Source: Actinotalea endophytica (GTDB lineage: Bacteria; Actinomycetota; Actinomycetes; Actinomycetales; Cellulomonadaceae). From it: a DNA stretch of 64,000 bases. The notes below the pieces were generated by a model, which saw only the letters and a list, made by a program, of their open reading frames with translations, was not told the origin of the DNA and ran no database searches. The stretch is from positions 225,174-289,173 of the forward strand of contig NZ_JAOVZU010000006.1 of assembly GCF_025717005.1 (NCBI RefSeq), given 5' to 3'. The stretch's first letter is position 1; every line of letters starts with the position of its first letter. Of the stretch, positions 1 through 9,132 are shown piece after piece. The position numbers and the translations under genes are program-made.

Positions 1-2
1 AC

Positions 3-263
3 GTCGTGGTCGAGCTCACGGTGGTCCGGGCGATGCTGGACGTGCTCGGGCTCGACCCGGTGGCCTGGGCGGGGTCCGAGGGTGGCGGCCGGGCCGACAA
101 GGCCCTCGAGACGCTCGTGCGCGCCCAGCTCGACGCCCGCGCTGCGGCCCGGGTGGCGCGGGACTGGTCGACCGCGGACGCGATCCGTGACACGTTGACG
201 GCCGCGGGGATCGTGGTCGAGGACTCACCGGCCGGCGCGCGCTGGTCGCTGGGGGAGGACTGA
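3..263 (+). CDS. cysS: Cysteinyl-tRNA synthetase, C-terminal fragment
   Basis: Only the last 86 or so residues are in the window; the reading frame is open from base 3 and the true start lies upstream. The segment has the helical C-terminal subdomain typical of bacterial CysRS, with the characteristic run of Arg/Ala residues and a [12 protein letters not shown] stretch followed by a short GxxVEDSPxGxRW ending. The enzyme charges tRNA-Cys with cysteine in the cytoplasm. Its stop codon overlaps the start of rlmB (TGATG), so the two are co-transcribed, a common actinobacterial arrangement. Identification rests on the ending motif and the neighbour. Confidence 0.88.
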   Translation, partial: VVVELTVVRAMLDVLGLDPVAWAGSEGGGRADKALETLVRAQLDARAAARVARDWSTADAIRDTLTAAGIVVEDSPAGARWSLGED

Positions 264-1252
264 TGGCCGGCAACTCGCAGCGCCGCGGCGCGACCCGCAA
301 GTCGGGGACGAAGAAGACGCCCACCGTCGGCACGGGCGGCAAGGGCCGTCGCGCGCTCGAGGGCAAGGGCCCCACGCCCAAGGCCGAGGACCGCGAGTAC
401 CACCCCGCGCACAAGCGCAAGGTCGCGGCCGAGAAGCGCGCGTCGTCCGGCGGGCAGCAGCGCGGCCGCACGCAGCGCGAGCTCGGTGCCCGCACCCAAC
501 GCGGCGGGACCGAGGTCGTCGCCGGCCGCAACCCGGTGGTCGAGGCGCTGCGCGCCGGCGTGCCCTGCACCGGGGTGTGGATCGCGCACCAGATCGACGT
601 CGACGACCGGGTCCGCGAGATCCGGCAGACCGCCACCGACCGCGGCCTGCCGCTGCTCGAGGTGACCCGGACCGAGCTGGACCGGATGACCGAGAAGCTC
701 GCCCACCAGGGCGTCGCGATGCAGGTCCCGCCGTACGAGTACGCCGATCTGCGCGGCGTGCTGACTCGTGCCGAGCGCAGCGGCAGACCGCCACTGCTCG
801 TCGCGCTCGACGGGGTCACCGACCCGCGCAACCTGGGCGCCGTGCTCCGCTCGGCAGGGGCGTTCGGCGTGCACGGGCTCGTGGTGCCCGAGCGTCGCGC
901 CGCGGGCGTCACGGCCTCCGCGTGGAAGGTCTCGGCGGGTGCTGCGGCGCGGGTCCCGGTCGCGCGCGTGACGAACCTGGTGCGTGCCCTCGGCGAGCTG
1001 CGCGACGCCGGCTGCTCGATCGTCGGGCTGGACGCCGGCGGCACGATGCCGATCGCCGACCTGCAGCTCGCGACCGACCCGGTGGTCCTCGTGGTCGGCT
1101 CGGAGGGCAAGGGGTTGGGCCGGCTGGTCCGGCAGACCTGTGACGTGATCTCCTCGATCCCGATCGCCGGGGAGAGCGAGTCGCTCAACGCCGGCGTCGC
1201 GGCCGGGATCGCTCTGTACGAGGTCGCCCGACTGCGCGGAGGGGTGGCCTGA
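263..1252 (+). CDS. rlmB: 23S rRNA (guanosine-2'-O)-methyltransferase RlmB / TrmH family
   Basis: A SpoU/TrmH-type (SPOUT, trefoil-knot) 2'-O-methyltransferase of 329 aa. Residues 1-85 form a very basic Lys/Arg/Gly-rich extension usual in actinobacterial members. A substrate-binding domain follows (VVAGRNPVVEALRAG), then the catalytic domain with the three SpoU motifs: VTDPRNLGAVLRSA (Asn/Arg motif), LVVGSEGKGL and IPIAGESESLNAGVAAGIALYE. These bind S-adenosylmethionine and the target ribose. Family members methylate G2251 of 23S rRNA, which is the likely but unproven target here. The ATG overlaps the cysS stop codon. Confidence 0.92.
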   Translation: MAGNSQRRGATRKSGTKKTPTVGTGGKGRRALEGKGPTPKAEDREYHPAHKRKVAAEKRASSGGQQRGRTQRELGARTQRGGTEVVAGRNPVVEALRAGVPCTGVWIAHQIDVDDRVREIRQTATDRGLPLLEVTRTELDRMTEKLAHQGVAMQVPPYEYADLRGVLTRAERSGRPPLLVALDGVTDPRNLGAVLRSAGAFGVHGLVVPERRAAGVTASAWKVSAGAAARVPVARVTNLVRALGELRDAGCSIVGLDAGGTMPIADLQLATDPVVLVVGSEGKGLGRLVRQTCDVISSIPIAGESESLNAGVAAGIALYEVARLRGGVA

Positions 1253-1253
1253 G

Positions 1254-1811
1254 ATGCGGGTCAAGGGACAGATCACGCTCACGCCGCTGCTTGCCTGGCG
1301 CCTGCAGCTCGTGGGGTCCAAGCTCACCTGGCTCTGGCTCGTCGTGGTGGCGATCGCCGCGCTGGTGCTGTTCGGCGACCCGGCGACCGATCTGGGGGTC
1401 CGCGTGGTGCGAGCGGTGGGCTACGCCGTCGCGGCGGTCGTCGCGGTCGGCCTGATCGCGGCGATGTTCGCGTGGCAGACGTGGCGGGGGCAGCTCGGAG
1501 CCGTGCAGCACCTCGAGGTGACCGATCGCCGGGTCACGGTGCAGACCGGCGACCGCACGACGCACGTGCCGTGGACCGACGTGCTCGACATCCGCCGGGC
1601 CCACACCGGCTGGTTCCTCAGCACCGCGAACCGACAGGTACAGCTGGCGCGCGCGGCGTTCTCGATCGAGGACGCCGCGGCCATCGACGCGTTCCTGGTC
1701 GAACGCGCCGCCCGCGTCAAGGAGGAGGCCGCGGCAGCCGATCGCGAGCGTCGCGCAGCACGGGCGGCGCGGCGGGCGGCCAAGAAGGGCGGCAAGCGCT
1801 CCGACGCCTGA
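1254..1811 (+). CDS. YcxB-like small membrane protein
   Basis: A 185-aa protein with two hydrophobic helices (about residues 22-42 and 52-72). A cytoplasmic domain follows with the pattern VTDRRVTVQTGDRTTHVPW and a later LARAAFSIEDAAAIDAFL, which resembles the YcxB-like C-terminal domain. The tail, roughly residues 148-185, is an Ala/Arg/Lys/Glu-rich probable helix. It starts one base after rlmB and is probably the last gene of the cysS-rlmB transcript. No enzymatic residues are visible and the function of the family is unknown. Confidence 0.75.
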   Translation: MRVKGQITLTPLLAWRLQLVGSKLTWLWLVVVAIAALVLFGDPATDLGVRVVRAVGYAVAAVVAVGLIAAMFAWQTWRGQLGAVQHLEVTDRRVTVQTGDRTTHVPWTDVLDIRRAHTGWFLSTANRQVQLARAAFSIEDAAAIDAFLVERAARVKEEAAAADRERRAARAARRAAKKGGKRSDA

Positions 1812-1841
1812 GCCGCAGGCGGCCGTGCCCGGAGCCGGCGC

Positions 1842-3098
1842 TCAGACCTCCGGCTCGAGCGCGACCCGGGGGAGCGCGGCGGTGTCGACCCCGAGCACCC
1901 GCTTCTCGTCCGGGCGCTTGCGCAGCACGTGCTCGACGTAGCTGCGGGCAGCCTCGTGGATGGGGACGTCGCGCTGCTGCTCGGCGGACAGGAACCAGCG
2001 GTGGTCGAGCATCTCGTGGAACATCTGCGCGGGCTCGAGCTTGCCGCGCAGCTCCTCGGGCACGGCGTGCACCGTGGGTTCGAAGACGTTGTCCAGCCAG
2101 TCGCGCGCGGCCCGTTGCTCCGGCTCGGCCTGGCGGTCGGTCGCCGCGCGGAACTGGTCCAGGTCGTTGAGCAGGCGCCGGGCCTGGTTCTCCTCCACGG
2201 AGAGCCCGGTGAGCCGGGCCAGGCGGCGTGCGTGATGCCCGGCCTCGACCACCTTGGGCTGGATCGAGACCGTGGTCCCGCCGACGTCGGTCACGATGTC
2301 GAGCTCGGCGACGTCGAAGCCCAGCTCGTTGAGCATGTCGACGCGCTCGGCCACGCGCCAGCGGTCGCCCGCGCCGAACGACTCGATCCCGGTCAGGGCG
2401 TCCCACAGCCGGCTGTAGCGGTCGACGAGCCGGTCGCCGATCTCCACGGGGTCGACGTCCGCCTCGAGCAGGCCACCGGCCTCGAGGTCCATCAGCTCAC
2501 CGATGATGTTGACCCGCGCGACGTCGAGGTCGTACGCGCGCTGGCCGGGGGTCAGCGCGTCGTGCAGGTCGCCGGTCTCGGCGTCCACGAGGTAGGCCGC
2601 GAAGCTCTCCGCGTCGCGGCGGAACAGCGTGTTGGACAGTGACACGTCGCCCCAGTAGAAGCCGGTCAGGTGCAGGCGGACCAGGAGCACCGTGAGCGCG
2701 TCGACCAGGCGTGCGCTGGTGCCGGGCTGCAGCTGCTGGCTGAACAGCGCGCGGTACGGCAGCGAGAACTGCAGGTGGCGGGTGATCAGCGCCGCTTCGA
2801 GCCGCTCACCCGACGGCGTCGCGCGCCCGGTGATGACCCCGACCGGCTCCACGCTCGGCACCCCGAGCCTGCGGAGCGCGCGCAGCAGCTCGTACTCGCG
2901 GTGCGCGACGGTCTCGCCGATCTCCTTGACGGCGAGGAAGCGGCCCGAGAGCCGCACGAAGCGCACCACGTGGCGGGAGATGCCGCGGGGCAGCGCGGCG
3001 AGCACGTCGGCGGGCCAGTCCTCGAGCGGGATGCTCCAGGGCAGGTCGAGGAGCGCCGGGTCCGTGGCGGCAGCGGTGATCTGCAGCCGTTGTGCCAT
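1842..3098 (-). CDS. DUF4032 domain protein with kinase-like (Kdo/WaaP) N-terminal half
   Basis: A 418-aa protein matching the actinobacterial DUF4032 family. The N-terminal half reads like an atypical kinase fold: FLAVKEIGE could supply the ATP-binding lysine, a helix with HREYELLRALRRLG follows, and GFYWGDVSLSNTLF resembles a catalytic loop (GDxxxxN). Next comes YLVDAETGD, which could be the metal-binding Asp. The C-terminal half is the DUF4032 segment proper with charged helices. The substrate is unknown. A hairpin terminator and the stop of the ABC ATPase gene lie just upstream, so it is probably transcribed on its own. Confidence 0.85.
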   Translation of the reverse strand: MAQRLQITAAATDPALLDLPWSIPLEDWPADVLAALPRGISRHVVRFVRLSGRFLAVKEIGETVAHREYELLRALRRLGVPSVEPVGVITGRATPSGERLEAALITRHLQFSLPYRALFSQQLQPGTSARLVDALTVLLVRLHLTGFYWGDVSLSNTLFRRDAESFAAYLVDAETGDLHDALTPGQRAYDLDVARVNIIGELMDLEAGGLLEADVDPVEIGDRLVDRYSRLWDALTGIESFGAGDRWRVAERVDMLNELGFDVAELDIVTDVGGTTVSIQPKVVEAGHHARRLARLTGLSVEENQARRLLNDLDQFRAATDRQAEPEQRAARDWLDNVFEPTVHAVPEELRGKLEPAQMFHEMLDHRWFLSAEQQRDVPIHEAARSYVEHVLRKRPDEKRVLGVDTAALPRVALEPEV

Positions 3099-3113
3099 GC
3101 GGGCTCCTTCACG

Positions 3114-3153
3114 ACGGAGGGCGGGGGCGGCTGTCGCCGACCCCGCCCTCCGT
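3114..3153 (-). terminator. Hairpin terminator after the ABC ATPase gene
   Basis: A 13-bp perfect inverted repeat (3114-3126 with 3141-3153) whose loop can also pair internally. It lies nine bases past the stop of the minus-strand gene at 3162 and just upstream of the DUF4032 start. No clear U-tract is seen, which is usual for high-GC actinobacteria. Confidence 0.65.
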
Positions 3154-3161
3154 GACGTTCG

Positions 3162-4289
3162 TCAGGCTTCGATGCGCTTGCCGGTCGATGGGGCGAACAT
3201 GTGCTCCTCGCCCTTGCGGATCGTCACCGAGACGGTGTCGCCCTTCATCGGCACCGACCGGGGGTCGACCCGGACGATCACCTGGTTGTCGCCCGCCCCG
3301 GAGTGGATCTCAGCCCCCGGAGCGATCGGGTCGGTGATGGTGCCGTAGACGAACGCGTCGGAGCCCAGCTCCTCGACGAGGTCCACCTTGACGTGGAACG
3401 ACTCCGGGTGGTCCTCCTTGGACAGGTCCAGGGACTCCGGACGGAAGCCGATCGTGATCTGGCGGTTGTCCTCGGCGGTCAGCTTGTCGAGGGCCGCGCG
3501 CGGCATCGGCAGCCGGCCGGCGCCGAGGATGGCGTGGTCGCCGTCGATCCGGAAGTTGCCGATGTTCATCGCGGGCGAGCCGATGAAGCCGGCCACGAAG
3601 ACGTTCTGCGGGGTGTCGTACAGGTCACGCGGGGTGCCGACCTGCTGCAGGATGCCGTCCTTCAGCACGCAGATCCGGTCACCCATCGTCATGGCCTCGG
3701 TCTGGTCGTGGGTGACGTAGACCGTGGTGACGCCGAGCCGGCGCTGCAGCGAGGCGATCTGGGTGCGGGTCTGCACGCGCAGCTTCGCGTCGAGGTTCGA
3801 CAGCGGCTCGTCCATCAGGAACACCTGGGGCTGGCGCACGATCGCGCGGCCCATCGCGACACGCTGGCGCTGGCCGCCGGAGAGCGCCTTCGGCTTGCGG
3901 TCGAGGTACTCGGTGAGGTCGAGGATCTTCGCGGCCTCCTCGACACGCTTGCGGATCTCGGCCTTCGGGGTGCCGGCGATCTTCAGCGCGAAGCCCATGT
4001 TGTCCGCGACGGACATGTGCGGGTAGAGCGCGTAGTTCTGGAAGACCATGGCGATGTCACGGTCCTTCGGCTGGACGTCGGTGACGTCCCGGTCGCCGAT
4101 CAGGATGCGGCCCGCGTTGACGTCTTCGAGGCCTGCGAGCATCCGCAGCGAGGTGGACTTCCCGCAGCCCGACGGGCCGACGAGGACGAGGAACTCGCCG
4201 TCGGCGATCTCCAGGTCGAGCGCGTCCACCGCGGGACGCTCGGTCCCGGGATACACCCGGGTTGCCTTGTCGTAGGTGACAGTAGCCAT
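3162..4289 (-). CDS. ugpC: Sugar ABC transporter ATP-binding protein, UgpC/MsmK family
   Basis: A 375-aa CUT1-type ATPase that powers carbohydrate uptake, often shared among several permeases. It has a Walker A (GPSGCGKST, about residues 38-46), Q-loop (FQNYALYPHMSV), signature LSGGQRQRVAMGRAI, Walker B VFLMDEPLSNLDAKLR and switch histidine (VTHDQ). The C-terminal third is the regulatory OB/TOBE domain (IGFRPESLDL). The ATG at 4289 is preceded by a GGAGGGAACGAC ribosome site. A TTGACC -35-like hexamer lies about 70 bases further upstream. No permease or binding-protein genes are adjacent, which fits a shared ATPase. The specific sugar cannot be read from this gene. Confidence 0.92.
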   Translation of the reverse strand: MATVTYDKATRVYPGTERPAVDALDLEIADGEFLVLVGPSGCGKSTSLRMLAGLEDVNAGRILIGDRDVTDVQPKDRDIAMVFQNYALYPHMSVADNMGFALKIAGTPKAEIRKRVEEAAKILDLTEYLDRKPKALSGGQRQRVAMGRAIVRQPQVFLMDEPLSNLDAKLRVQTRTQIASLQRRLGVTTVYVTHDQTEAMTMGDRICVLKDGILQQVGTPRDLYDTPQNVFVAGFIGSPAMNIGNFRIDGDHAILGAGRLPMPRAALDKLTAEDNRQITIGFRPESLDLSKEDHPESFHVKVDLVEELGSDAFVYGTITDPIAPGAEIHSGAGDNQVIVRVDPRSVPMKGDTVSVTIRKGEEHMFAPSTGKRIEA

Positions 4290-4498
4290 GTCGTTCCCTC
4301 CACCGGCAGGTACGTGCCGGACGATCCGAGTAGAGGACGGAGGGCAGGTCAACCTCGGTGTTCCGATTCTGGACACTGCAGGTGGCCGGCCCCCGCGCCG
4401 GCGTCGACGACGCCACGGCCATCCTGCCATACGCGCCCGGGGTCCTGTAGGGGCGGTGGCGGACCAGGTCGAGCGGCCGGGCGGTCCGACCCGCACGG

Positions 4499-5287
4499 TC
4501 AGGCGGCCGCGGCGTCCAGGAGGTCGGCGAACCGGTGCAGCGTCTCGGCCATCGCGTCGGTGTCCGCGACCCGGTGCTCGGCGATCGACTCGCCGTCGCC
4601 CACCCGGATCCCGACGTCGCCCGGGGCGAGCGTCGCGAGCGCGCGCTCGTCCGTCACGTCGTCGCCGGCGAACAGCACGTGCCGGACCTCGAGCGCGTCG
4701 CGCAGCGCGCGCAGCGCGTCGCCCTTGGTGACCGTGAGCACGGAGAGCTCGACGATGTCGCGGCCGGTCATCACGTCGACGTCCGGCCGATCGCCGAGAC
4801 CGCGCGCCAGGCCCGCCAGCCGGTCGGCCGTCGCGGGGTCGACCCCACGGGTGTGCAGCACGGCCGTGGTGGGCTTGACCTCGACCCGCGCGGTGGTGCC
4901 GGCCGCCAGGTCCCGCAGGCCCGCGGCGAGCTCGTCGAGCGTCGCGGCCCGGGCGTCGTCCAGCACGTGCGGCTCGCGCTCCAGGCGGCGGTGCCACGTG
5001 CCCCGCTCCGCGCCATGGCTGCCGACCAGGATCGTGCCGTCCGGCGGCTCGGCGACCGCAGCGAGATCGCCGAGCCCGCGGCCCGAGACGAGCGCGAGGT
5101 GCACCCGCGGGGCGTGCACCAGACGCGCCATCGCCGCAGCGCCCCGCGGCGTGGGCCTGGACTGCGAGGGCACGTCGACCAAGGGCGCGAGGACGCCGTC
5201 GAAGTCCAGCGCGACGAGCACGTCGTCACCGGCGCCGGCGGCCTCGGCCAACCGTGCCAGAGCGGCGTCGAGAGCCTCCGGGCTCAT
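4499..5287 (-). CDS. otsB: Trehalose-6-phosphate phosphatase
   Basis: A 262-aa HAD-superfamily phosphatase that removes phosphate from trehalose 6-phosphate. Motif I is LVALDFDGVLAPL with the nucleophile Asp and the acid/base Asp two residues on. Motif II is ALVSGRGLGD. The late VLFAGDDVTDERAL carries the metal-binding aspartates, and VTKGDALRAL supplies the motif III lysine. Start: the ATG at 5287 overlaps the otsA stop codon (ATGA), so the pair is translationally coupled. otsA and otsB together form the OtsAB trehalose pathway. Confidence 0.92.
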   Translation of the reverse strand: MSPEALDAALARLAEAAGAGDDVLVALDFDGVLAPLVDVPSQSRPTPRGAAAMARLVHAPRVHLALVSGRGLGDLAAVAEPPDGTILVGSHGAERGTWHRRLEREPHVLDDARAATLDELAAGLRDLAAGTTARVEVKPTTAVLHTRGVDPATADRLAGLARGLGDRPDVDVMTGRDIVELSVLTVTKGDALRALRDALEVRHVLFAGDDVTDERALATLAPGDVGIRVGDGESIAEHRVADTDAMAETLHRFADLLDAAAA

Positions 5288-6699
5288 GCGTCCCTCGCGA
5301 ACGCGGGCTGCACCGCGGTCCCGGCGAGCGCCTCCAGGAAGCCGGTCGACCACTTCGCGACGTCGTCGGTCAGCACCCGGCGCCGCAGCCGCCGCATCCG
5401 GGAGCGGACCTCGCGCGGCGCCATGGTCACCGCGCGTTCGATCGCGGACTTCAGGCCGTCGATGTCGTGCGGGTTGACCAGCAGAGCGCCGCTCAGCTCG
5501 TCCGCGGCGCCGGTGAACTCCGAGAGCACCAGCACCCCTCGGTCGTCGACGCACGCGGCGACGAACTCCTTCGCGACCAGGTTCATGCCGTCCCGCAGCG
5601 AGGTGACCAGCATGACGTCCGCGGCGGAGTACAGCGCGACCATCTCCTCGGGCGGGTAGGAGTGGTGCAGGTAGTGGATCGGCTGGCTGCCGATCCGCCC
5701 GTGCTCGCCGTTGATCCGCCCGACCAGGACCTCGACCTCCTCGCGCAGCTGCTGGTAGGCCTCGACGTTCTCCCGGCTCGGGCTGGCGACCTGTACGAAC
5801 GCGGCGCCCGGCACGTCCAGCCGACCCTCGTCGAACAGCTCGCCGACAGCCTTGATCCGGTGCCGGATGCCCTTGGTGTAGTCCAGCCGGTCCACGCCGA
5901 GCAGGAGCACCTCCGGGTCGCCGAGGTCCGCACGGATCTCCGCAGCCCTGGCCCGCAGCCACGGGGAACGGGCGAGCTCGTCGAACCGGCGGGAGTCGAT
6001 CGAGATCGGGAACGAGCCGACCCGGATGGAGCGCCCGTCGGGCATCGACACGGTGCCGCCCCGGACCGCGAGGTCGGTCCAGCGGCGGGTGACGCGCAGG
6101 AAGTTCGAGGCGTCGCCGGAGCGCTGGAACCCGATCAGGTCCGCGCCGAGCAGGCCGTGGATCACCTGGGTGCGCCACGGGAGCTGGGCGAACAGCTCCA
6201 GCGGGGGGAACGGGATGTGGTGGAAGTACCCGATCCGGACGTCGGGCCGCAGCTCGCGCAGCATCGCCGGGACCAGCTGGAGCTGGTAGTCGTGCACCCA
6301 CGCGGTGCCGCCTGGGGCCACCTGGGCCGCAGCCGCCTCGGCGAACCGCCGGTTCACCCTGCGGTAGGCGTCCCACCAGTGCCGGTGGTAGACGGGCGGG
6401 CTGATCACGTCGTGCGACAGCGGCCAGAGGGTGTCGTTGGAGAAGCCCTCGTAGAAGTCGGCGACCTCTTCCTCGGACAGCCCGATCGGCACGAGGTGCA
6501 TCCCGTCGGCGTCGAACGGGGCGGGAGCCGGGCCGGGTGAGCCGGGCCAGCCGACCCAGGCCCCCTCGGCCCCTTGCATCACGGGCTCCATCGCGCTGAC
6601 CAGGCCGCCGGGCGAGCGCCGCCACGAGGTCGATCCGTCCGGTTCGGTGCTGAGGTCGACAGGTAGTCGGTTGGCCACCACGACGAGCGGGTAGGTCAC
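5284..6699 (-). CDS. otsA: Trehalose-6-phosphate synthase
   Basis: A 471-aa GT20 glycosyltransferase that makes trehalose 6-phosphate from UDP- (or GDP-) glucose and glucose 6-phosphate. It has the N-terminal VVVANRLPVDL and SPGGLVSAMEPV loop, WVHDYQLQLVPAMLRE, FHHIPFPPLELF, and the donor-binding SLRDGMNLVAKEFVAA. Length is normal. Start: a GTG at 6699 giving VTYPLVVVANRL is preceded by GGAGG six bases upstream. The open frame runs much further upstream but has no protein-like content there. It is first in an otsA-otsB operon, probably serving osmotic and desiccation tolerance. Confidence 0.93.
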   Translation of the reverse strand: MTYPLVVVANRLPVDLSTEPDGSTSWRRSPGGLVSAMEPVMQGAEGAWVGWPGSPGPAPAPFDADGMHLVPIGLSEEEVADFYEGFSNDTLWPLSHDVISPPVYHRHWWDAYRRVNRRFAEAAAAQVAPGGTAWVHDYQLQLVPAMLRELRPDVRIGYFHHIPFPPLELFAQLPWRTQVIHGLLGADLIGFQRSGDASNFLRVTRRWTDLAVRGGTVSMPDGRSIRVGSFPISIDSRRFDELARSPWLRARAAEIRADLGDPEVLLLGVDRLDYTKGIRHRIKAVGELFDEGRLDVPGAAFVQVASPSRENVEAYQQLREEVEVLVGRINGEHGRIGSQPIHYLHHSYPPEEMVALYSAADVMLVTSLRDGMNLVAKEFVAACVDDRGVLVLSEFTGAADELSGALLVNPHDIDGLKSAIERAVTMAPREVRSRMRRLRRRVLTDDVAKWSTGFLEALAGTAVQPAFARDA

Positions 6700-6810
6700 A
6701 TCGCCTCCAAGGTCTGCGTCGAGGCTATCCGGCGGCACCGCACGTTGCAGTCCGGTTCCGGCCCGGCGCGGGCACCCCCATGCGCGGGTGACGGCGGCTA
6801 GCGTGCCGAC

Positions 6811-8556
6811 ATGGAGCGGATCGGACTTGCCCCCGGCACCGAGATCGGTGGCTACCGGGTGCTCGGTCCGGTCGGTCAGGGCGGCATGGGCGCGGTCTAC
6901 CGCGTGCGCGACGGCGACGGCGGCGAGGTCGCGCTCAAGCTGGTGCACCCGTACCTGACCGACGGGCCGGCACGCGAGCGCCTGGCGCGCGAGGTCGCGG
7001 CGTTGCAGCGGGTGCGCCACCCGGGCGTCGCGCGCGTGCTCGACGCCGAGCTCGACCAGGCCGAGGCCTTCGTGGTCACGGAGCTCGTGGACGGCCAGGA
7101 CCTGGCCGGCTACGTCGACGAGCACGGCCCGTTCGACGCGGCCGGGCTCGTCGACCTCGGCTCCCGGCTGCGCGATGCGCTGACCGCGGTGCACGACGCC
7201 GGGGTGCTGCACCGGGACCTGACCCCCTCCAACGTGCTGATCGGCCCGGACGGCCCGGTGCTCATCGACTTCGGGATCGCGCAGGCCGCCGAGGACGCGC
7301 GGGTCACGACCGCGGGCCACGTCGCGGGGACGCCGGGTTACCTGAGCCCCGAGGTGCTCGCCGGCGCCGAGCCCTCGCAGGCCGCGGACTGGTGGGGCTG
7401 GAACGGCGTGCTCGCGTTCGCGGCGACCGGCCGCCCGCCGTTCGGGATCCGGCCGCTCGCTGCCGTCCTGGCTCGCGTCCGCACCGGGGACGCGGACCTG
7501 GAGGACGTCGACGACGCCGTGGCCGACGCGCTGCGGCCGGCCTTCGAGGTGGACCCGGCCCGGCGCGCGGGCCCGGACGCGGTGCTCGCGGCGCTGCAGC
7601 GGGCCGCCGACGGCGGCGGTGCGGTCACCACGGTCCTGCCGCCGCCCCCGCCGCGGGACGAGGTGCCGGGCCTCGGGGCCGCCGTGGTCCCGCCGACGGC
7701 CGTGCTGGCCACGGAACCCGGGGAGCCACCGGACGCCGAGGCGGACGCGACCCAGATGGTGCCGGCCCCGCCGCCGCCCGCCCCGCCGCCGCCCGTCGCG
7801 GAGTCCGACGACGCCGCGACCGGCGTCCCACCCGGTCCGGACGACGAGGACGGCTGGGACGGTGACGAGGGGTGGGACGGCAGCGCCCAGGAGTGGGCCG
7901 AGGGCACCGGGCCCGAGCAGCCGCCCGAGCCGAACCCGCAGGCGCGCACCGTCACCGTGCTGGCCGCCGGGATCCTGCTCGCCGTCGCCGGTGCTGCGTG
8001 GCCGGCCATCTCGTTGATCGTCGCCGCGGTCCTCGCCGTCCTGGTGCGCAGCGTCGGGCTGGACATGCTCGCGCTGCACCAGCGTCGGGTCCGCAAGGGG
8101 TCGCGACGCGGCGAGACCGCACGCGCGGTCGTCGGATGGCCCTGGTACCTGCTGCGGGCCGTGCTCGGCGTGCTGCCGGCGGCCCTGGTCGCCGCGAGCG
8201 CGGTGGTCGTGGTCGGCGGTGTGGGCTGGTGGGGGATCGGGACGGGGCGCTGGCCGATCGCGCCGCTCGAGCCAGGTCAGGTCTCCGGCGAGCTGCCGGG
8301 GACCCAGCCGTGGGTCGAGTGGGCGCTGCTCGTGCTCGCCGTGACCGTCGGCCTGGTGCTGATCTGGTTCGGCCCGATGAGCCGGACCACCCGGGTCGGC
8401 GCGCGCTTCGCGCTCGCCGCCGTGGCGCCGCCGCGCGCCGGGGCGGTGATCGCGACGCTGCTGCTCCTTGCCGGGGCAGGTGTGGTCGCGACGCTCGTGG
8501 TGCTCGGTCAGGACGTGGTGTGGTGGCCGCTGCCCGGACCACCCGACCTCGGGTGA
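6811..8556 (+). CDS. Membrane-anchored Ser/Thr protein kinase (Hanks type) with a multi-helix tail
   Basis: 581 aa. Residues 12-270 are a eukaryotic-like kinase: Gly-rich loop GPVGQGGMGAVY, ATP lysine in VALKLVHP (Lys43), catalytic loop LHRDLTPSNVLI, DFGIA, and a GTPGYLSPE activation segment. Residues 270-385 are an acidic Pro-rich linker. Instead of a single helix and PASTA domains, the C-terminal 200 residues hold about four or five hydrophobic segments. A TAGCGT -10 box ends six bases before the ATG, so the mRNA is probably leaderless. It likely phosphorylates cytoplasmic targets from the membrane; the stimulus is unknown. Confidence 0.9.
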   Translation: MERIGLAPGTEIGGYRVLGPVGQGGMGAVYRVRDGDGGEVALKLVHPYLTDGPARERLAREVAALQRVRHPGVARVLDAELDQAEAFVVTELVDGQDLAGYVDEHGPFDAAGLVDLGSRLRDALTAVHDAGVLHRDLTPSNVLIGPDGPVLIDFGIAQAAEDARVTTAGHVAGTPGYLSPEVLAGAEPSQAADWWGWNGVLAFAATGRPPFGIRPLAAVLARVRTGDADLEDVDDAVADALRPAFEVDPARRAGPDAVLAALQRAADGGGAVTTVLPPPPPRDEVPGLGAAVVPPTAVLATEPGEPPDAEADATQMVPAPPPPAPPPPVAESDDAATGVPPGPDDEDGWDGDEGWDGSAQEWAEGTGPEQPPEPNPQARTVTVLAAGILLAVAGAAWPAISLIVAAVLAVLVRSVGLDMLALHQRRVRKGSRRGETARAVVGWPWYLLRAVLGVLPAALVAASAVVVVGGVGWWGIGTGRWPIAPLEPGQVSGELPGTQPWVEWALLVLAVTVGLVLIWFGPMSRTTRVGARFALAAVAPPRAGAVIATLLLLAGAGVVATLVVLGQDVVWWPLPGPPDLG

Positions 8557-8591
8557 GGCGGGCGGCGTCGGGCACCGCGTATCCTCGCTGC

Positions 8592-9086
8592 GTGACCCGA
8601 GCGCCCGCCCGCGGCCTGCCACCAGTCCTGGTGGTGCTGCTCGGCGCGCTCACGAGCGTCGTCGCCGGTGTCATGGCGCTGTCCCGGCACGCCGAGGTCC
8701 TCGTGCACCAGTGCGTGGCCGACGGCACGGCCGGGGCGATCGGCCTCCGGCTCGCGTTCCTGCGCCACGACGCGGCGTGCCCGTCCGGTGAGCTCGCCGT
8801 CGGCGGGGACACCCGTCAGGTGGTCGGCGTGGTCGTGCTCGTCGCGCTCCCCGTGGTCGTCGCGCACCTCCTCGGCGCCGTCGCCGGGGTGAGCCTGGTC
8901 GCCCGGGTCAGGTCGGCGCTGCGCACGGTGCGCGACGTCCTGGCCGGCCTGGTGCGGCCGCGGACCGCGGTCCGGGTGCCGGTCGTGCGAGCGCGCTGGA
9001 CACCGTTCGAGGTGACGCACGCGCGCCTCGACGACCCGTGGCTGGCGGTCCCCACGCTGCGTGGCCCCCCGGTGGTGCCTGCCTGA
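8592..9086 (+). CDS. Small membrane protein of unknown function
   Basis: 164 aa with two hydrophobic segments (about residues 8-28 and 80-102) flanking a short extracytoplasmic loop that holds two cysteines (HQCVADG and DAACPSGEL). A basic C-terminal tail follows. I do not recognise the family. The start is a GTG at 8592, six bases after TATCCT, suggesting leaderless expression. It sits between the kinase and the MauE/DsbA pair. The two loop cysteines could form a disulfide, which would fit the redox neighbours, but that is only inference. Confidence 0.6.
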   Translation: MTRAPARGLPPVLVVLLGALTSVVAGVMALSRHAEVLVHQCVADGTAGAIGLRLAFLRHDAACPSGELAVGGDTRQVVGVVVLVALPVVVAHLLGAVAGVSLVARVRSALRTVRDVLAGLVRPRTAVRVPVVRARWTPFEVTHARLDDPWLAVPTLRGPPVVPA

Positions 9087-9132
9087 GGCGCGTCGGTCCC
9101 GGCGCGCCCCTTCCCGCGCACCTGGAGACCTG

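Noticed and set aside
5284..8622. Very long open frame through otsA extending across the kinase gene
   Set aside because: The extra length is the antisense of the Ser/Thr kinase and has no protein-like content.
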